Shown piece after piece: positions 60,751 to 64,000 of a stretch of DNA of 64,000 bases. The DNA lies in the NCBI GenBank assembly GCA_052067355.1, contig JBQHQH010000003.1, positions 62,001 to 126,000 on the forward strand. The letters run 5' to 3'. Position 1 is the first letter of the stretch. Each line of letters starts with the position of its first letter. The notes below the pieces were generated by a model that saw only the letters and a list, made by a program, of their open reading frames with translations, ran no database searches and was not told where the DNA came from. This stretch comes from CABMKH01 sp040797625. Its GTDB lineage: Bacteria; Bacillota; Clostridia; Tissierellales; Tissierellaceae. The position numbers and the translations under genes were made by a program.

Positions 60751-61929
60751 ATGGAAAAGGGGCAAAAAGTTATATTTGGAGGTTGTTTTTATGCATTTTT
60801 TATAAATGGGATAACTTCTTTGATTATAGGAGCTATAATGCCGTCTATTTTAGCTGATTTTAACATGGGATATGATAAGGGCGGTATGCTTTTATCAGTT
60901 CAGTCAATAGGCAATTTAATAGCTAGTTTTCTAGGAGGAGTTGTATCAGTTTATCTAGGTAGAAAAAATGCTATAGTGATCTTATCCTCAATGACTACAT
61001 TAGGTTTTGCTGGTATGGTAATTATGAAGTCCCCTGCTTTTTTATTGATACCATTTTTTATGACTGGTATAGGGCGTGGAAGTGTAAGTAATATGAGCAA
61101 TACGATTGTCAATGATGTTAGTGATGGGGCACCTGAGGCTCTTAATATCTTACATACTTTTTTTGCTGTTGGAGCATTTATGGCACCATTTTTTGCATCT
61201 TGGTCTTTTAACATGGATTTAAGTTGGAGGTTTGTTATTAGTGTAGTTACAGTACTGTCTACAATTATGATAGTTATATTTTCTACTATGAAAATTAATA
61301 ATGTAAAGCCAGAATGGGAAAAGAATAAAAGGAAAGGAAAAGTTTCCTTAGAATATCTGAGAAACATAGATTTTTATATATCCAGTGGCATATTATTTTT
61401 TTATGTCGGAGTTGAATATGCAGTTAATGGTTGGATTGTAACTTACTTAAAAGATACAGGTATAATGAGTACATCTTTAGCACAAAAAGTGTTATCTATA
61501 TTATGGATTATAATTATTTTTGGTAGATTATTTAGTGCATATATATCAAAGATTGTGGATAAAAGAACTATTCTATTAGCTAGTTCAATTGGAACTATGA
61601 TTTTCTTTGTGTTGTTTATGTTATCTTCAAGTATTTGGAGGATTATTGGTTGTATTTTAGGATTAGGGTTTTGCTTATCTGGAATTTATCCTACAGCTAT
61701 ATCAAATGTGGGGAGTGTATTAAAGGAGTCTGATTTAGCAATGGGAACGCTCTTAGCAGTAGCTGGACTAGGAGGGATAATTATGCCATATGTGACTGGT
61801 ATAGTTGCAGAAAAAAATGGAATTGCAGGAGGGATGTTAACTATTACCGTAGCCATTATCTTTATGTTTTTATGTACATTAATAAACAAATTAAGAAAAG
61901 ATAAAAAGAACTGTATTGGTGCCAATTAA
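60751..61929 (+). CDS. MFS transporter, FucP-like
   Basis: A 392-aa major facilitator with 12 helices. Sequence elements include FINGITSLIIGAIMPSILADF, SVYLGRKNAIVI (loop 2-3), NILHTFFAVGAFMAPFF, characteristic of the FucP/sugar branch, and VEYAVNGWIVTYL in helix 7. ATG 60751 follows AAAGGGGATG with nine bases; an ATG at 60742 is inside that site. Its location among uronate genes suggests uptake of a uronate or a related sugar. Confidence 0.87.
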   Translation: MEKGQKVIFGGCFYAFFINGITSLIIGAIMPSILADFNMGYDKGGMLLSVQSIGNLIASFLGGVVSVYLGRKNAIVILSSMTTLGFAGMVIMKSPAFLLIPFFMTGIGRGSVSNMSNTIVNDVSDGAPEALNILHTFFAVGAFMAPFFASWSFNMDLSWRFVISVVTVLSTIMIVIFSTMKINNVKPEWEKNKRKGKVSLEYLRNIDFYISSGILFFYVGVEYAVNGWIVTYLKDTGIMSTSLAQKVLSILWIIIIFGRLFSAYISKIVDKRTILLASSIGTMIFFVLFMLSSSIWRIIGCILGLGFCLSGIYPTAISNVGSVLKESDLAMGTLLAVAGLGGIIMPYVTGIVAEKNGIAGGMLTITVAIIFMFLCTLINKLRKDKKNCIGAN

Positions 61930-61930
61930 A

Positions 61931-62153
61931 ATTTTTCTTGCCAACAAGTTTAGACATAGATGCAGTTAATATAGAAATTGATTTAGGAACAGGCATGGAA
62001 TGGTTTTACTTTTTATTGTAACATTTTAAATAAGATAACGGGTATATTTATGCAGCTTTTTAGACTTAGATCTATAAGGAATAAATTAATAATTGTAGTT
62101 ACGACATAGATTTTTTAATAACTAGCTTTATTTCTGTCATAACGATAAAGTGA
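61931..62153 (+). pseudogene. Possible gene remnants between the MFS and TRAP operons
   Basis: Two short coding-like fragments. Near 61935-62021 a frame reads LPTSLDIDAVNIEIDLG and ends GTGMEWFYFLL. From 62050 an ATG frame reads MQLFRLRSIRNKLIIVVTT and stops, with a +2 shift continuing as hydrophobic DFLITSFISVITIK; this resembles the start of a YesM-type sensor kinase. Neither has a full gene. The rest of the gap to 62307 shows nothing. Confidence 0.35.
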
Positions 62154-62307
62154 ATGATTATTGTTGTACTTTAGACATTTTATTGATATGAGTTTTTGTA
62201 TGAGTAGTTCATCATTTTTAGCAAAAACATTGTATTATAGATGGTCTGGAGTCCTCAATTTTCATTTAAACTTATAAAATGAATATAAAAAATAGGGGGT
62301 AACAAAA

Positions 62308-63363
62308 ATGAGGAAAAATTTTAAAGTATTATTAAGTCTTATGCTAGTACTAATTGTAGCAGCATTTACTGGTTGTGGAATGCAGAAACCAATACAACAA
62401 CCAGTAAATGTAGAACCAAATCAAGAAGGAATGAATACATCAGAAACAGAGATTACTCTTGTCTATGCAGAAGTTAATCCGTTAGATACTATTGTTGGAC
62501 AAACAGGTACTGCTTTTAAAGAAAAAGTAGAAGAACTCTCAAATGGGAAGATTAAGATTGATATTCAAGCAAGTGGAGTTTTGGGATCAGAGAATGATGT
62601 ACTGGATACAATGCTTGGTGGGGGAGGAACGATTGATATATCTCGTATTTCAGCATTTGCTCTTACAAGTTATGGTGGAGAAAAATCAAAACTACTTTCT
62701 ATTCCTTATACATTTGTAAATCGTGAACATTTTTGGAACTTTGCTACTTCTGATTTGGCTTCTGAATTTCTTCTAGAGCCATATGAAAATGGTAGTGGTG
62801 TTAGAGGTTTATTCTATGGTGAAGAAGGTTTTCGTCATTTCTTTACAGTCAAACCAATTAGCGGATTAGGAGACTTAAATGGTATGAAACTTAGAGTATC
62901 AAATGACCCTATTATGAATGGTATGGTAGAAGGTCTTGGAGCATCTCCTACAGTTGTGTCTTTTGGTGAGCTTTATTCTGCATTGCAAACAGGTGTAGTA
63001 GATGGTGCTGAACAGCCTATCGCAAACTATAAATCCAACGCATTTCAAGAAGTCGCACCAAATTTAATACTTGATGGTCATACACTTGGGGCAATTCAAG
63101 TAATAATTACAGATGAAGCTTGGGATAAGCTTACAGAAGAACAACAAAATATTCTTATGGAAGCAGGTAAATATGCATCAGAATTTAATAGAAAGATTTC
63201 TGAAGAAGCTGAGAATAAGGTACTAGATGAGTTGAGAGCAGAAGGTATAAATATTATAGAAGTTGAAGATATCACATATTGGCAGAAAGCATGTGGAGAT
63301 ATTATCTCTTCTTCTACAAAAGATAACGTTGAACTATATCAACAAATTCTTGAAATGCAATAG
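62308..63363 (+). CDS. TRAP transporter solute-binding lipoprotein (system 4)
   Basis: A 351-aa DctP-family lipoprotein: lipobox FTGC, a Pro/Gln/Asn-rich linker, then LVYAEVNPLDTIVGQTGTAF, a Gly-rich MLGGGGTIDISRI, GDLNGMKLRVSNDP with the conserved Arg, and LQTGVVDGAEQP. It differs clearly from systems 1-3. The neighbourhood of uxaC, uxaA and uxaB suggests a hexuronate substrate. RBS AGGGGG. Confidence 0.92.
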   Translation: MRKNFKVLLSLMLVLIVAAFTGCGMQKPIQQPVNVEPNQEGMNTSETEITLVYAEVNPLDTIVGQTGTAFKEKVEELSNGKIKIDIQASGVLGSENDVLDTMLGGGGTIDISRISAFALTSYGGEKSKLLSIPYTFVNREHFWNFATSDLASEFLLEPYENGSGVRGLFYGEEGFRHFFTVKPISGLGDLNGMKLRVSNDPIMNGMVEGLGASPTVVSFGELYSALQTGVVDGAEQPIANYKSNAFQEVAPNLILDGHTLGAIQVIITDEAWDKLTEEQQNILMEAGKYASEFNRKISEEAENKVLDELRAEGINIIEVEDITYWQKACGDIISSSTKDNVELYQQILEMQ

Positions 63364-63385
63364 AATTTATTTTAATAGCTTTAAA

Positions 63386-63416
63386 GGGCATAGAGGTGAA
63401 TTTTAGCCTTTGTGTC
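63386..63416 (+). promoter_or_regulatory. Intercistronic stem-loop between dctP4 and dctQ4
   Basis: GGGCATAGAGGT pairs with GCCTTTGTGTCC over 12 positions with wobbles. Weaker than the hairpins at 6007 and 49401 but in the same place, without a T-run. Confidence 0.5.
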
Positions 63417-63438
63417 CAATTTATTAAGGAGGTAAAAT

Positions 63439-63966
63439 ATGCCTAAAGTTTTTAATACTATAGATAAGATTAAACCAGTATACGATATAGCATATAAGAT
63501 TGTCCTTTTCTTATGTAAGTTGCTATTAATAGTGGATATTCTAATTGCAACGATGGCAGTGGCTGGACGATACATTTCTTTTATACCAGATCCATCATGG
63601 AGTGAGGAAATTGTTTTAACTTGTATGGCATATATGGCGGTTCTTTCCGCAGCTTTAGCTATAAGAAGAAATGCACATATCCGCATGACCGCTTTTGATA
63701 GGTTTTTACCCAGAAGATTAGTAATAGTTTTGGACATTATCTCAGATATTGCTGTTTTAGGACTAGCTACTGTTATGATAGTAGTAGGTTGGAAATATTC
63801 CGTACAAATTGGATCAAAGGGATATTATGTGAGTATGCCAAACCTCTCTAGGTTTTGGATGTACTTTCCTGTTCCAGTAGCAGGTGTGGCTATGTTTATT
63901 TTTGAAATAGAGATTTTATTAAATCATATTAAAGAAAGTTTTGTAAAAGAGGAGGGATATAGATGA
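63439..63966 (+). CDS. TRAP transporter small permease (DctQ, system 4)
   Basis: A 175-aa DctQ protein with four helices and PDPSWSEEIVLTCMAYMAVLS, the W-SEE block, then AIRRNAHIRM. It starts behind AAGGAGG and its stop overlaps the next start (ATGA). The call is by family sequence and position. Confidence 0.93.
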   Translation: MPKVFNTIDKIKPVYDIAYKIVLFLCKLLLIVDILIATMAVAGRYISFIPDPSWSEEIVLTCMAYMAVLSAALAIRRNAHIRMTAFDRFLPRRLVIVLDIISDIAVLGLATVMIVVGWKYSVQIGSKGYYVSMPNLSRFWMYFPVPVAGVAMFIFEIEILLNHIKESFVKEEGYR

Positions 63967-64000
63967 GTACTGAAAGTATTGCAATTTTAATTTTGCTTGG
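63963..64000 (+). CDS. TRAP transporter large permease (DctM, system 4), partial
   Basis: Only the first 12 codons are in the window (MSTESIAILILL). The ATGA overlap with dctQ4, the GGAGGG ribosome site and the hydrophobic start fit the DctM gene expected here. The gene runs off the right edge. Confidence 0.8.
   Translation, partial: MSTESIAILILL

Overview
The window is AT-rich DNA with long same-strand operons, many TTG/GTG starts behind strong GGAGG-type ribosome binding sites, and cobalamin and lysine riboswitches. This suggests an anaerobic, peptide- and glycerol-using Firmicute of the Clostridia/Tissierellia type; I cannot name a species. I see no rRNA, tRNA, CRISPR array, prophage or intact insertion sequence. 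Almost everything is catabolic or uptake machinery: four TRAP transporters (the last cut by the window end), one PTS, one amino-acid ABC system, OPT, NCS1 and MFS carriers and a cobalt ECF importer.

Layout. 1-3.9 kb: cobalamin riboswitch followed by a His-rich lipoprotein, cbiM, cbiQ, cbiO and a small membrane-anchored His protein (cobalt uptake). 4.1-19.4 kb: a glycerol/glycerophosphate region with glycerophosphodiesterase, two TRAP systems, a HAD phosphatase, an MgtC-like protein, the anaerobic-type glycerol-3-phosphate dehydrogenase trio, the antiterminator GlpP, GlpF and GlpK. Three copies of a conserved leader-plus-hairpin in this region look like GlpP targets, and one precedes a TRAP operon. 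19.4-22.3 kb: lysine riboswitch and amino-acid ABC transporter. 22.4-27.4 kb: PTS EIICB, RpiR regulator, GH4 phospho-alpha-glucosidase and a NagA-like deacetylase.

27.5-43 kb: a large island of poorly described enzymes: two PucR regulators, OPT carrier, DUF917, DUF1177, AroM, M29 peptidase, an unrecognised Cys-tailed protein, NCS1 carrier, nitrilase-type amidase, Asp/Glu-hydantoin racemase, DUF3100 membrane pair and M20 amidohydrolase. It carries decayed remnants showing that it arose by duplication followed by reciprocal loss. The enzyme set fits use of a hydantoin-like or cyclic-ureide compound, but the substrate is inference.

43-52.6 kb: peroxiredoxin, small membrane protein, a GntR/FCD regulator with palindromic operators at its own promoter and at the next operon, a LarA-like protein, the two AcnX subunits, a third TRAP system and a ChrA pair. 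52.7-64 kb: hexuronate catabolism: kdgK and kdgA on the minus strand, an IclR regulator, uxaB, uxaA, uxaC, an MFS carrier and a fourth TRAP system. kdgA and uxaB have near-identical promoter/operator modules.

Recurring non-coding structure: a dispersed palindromic hairpin repeat in both orientations (five copies), and stem-loops without U-tracts between every solute-binding-protein gene and the following permease gene.
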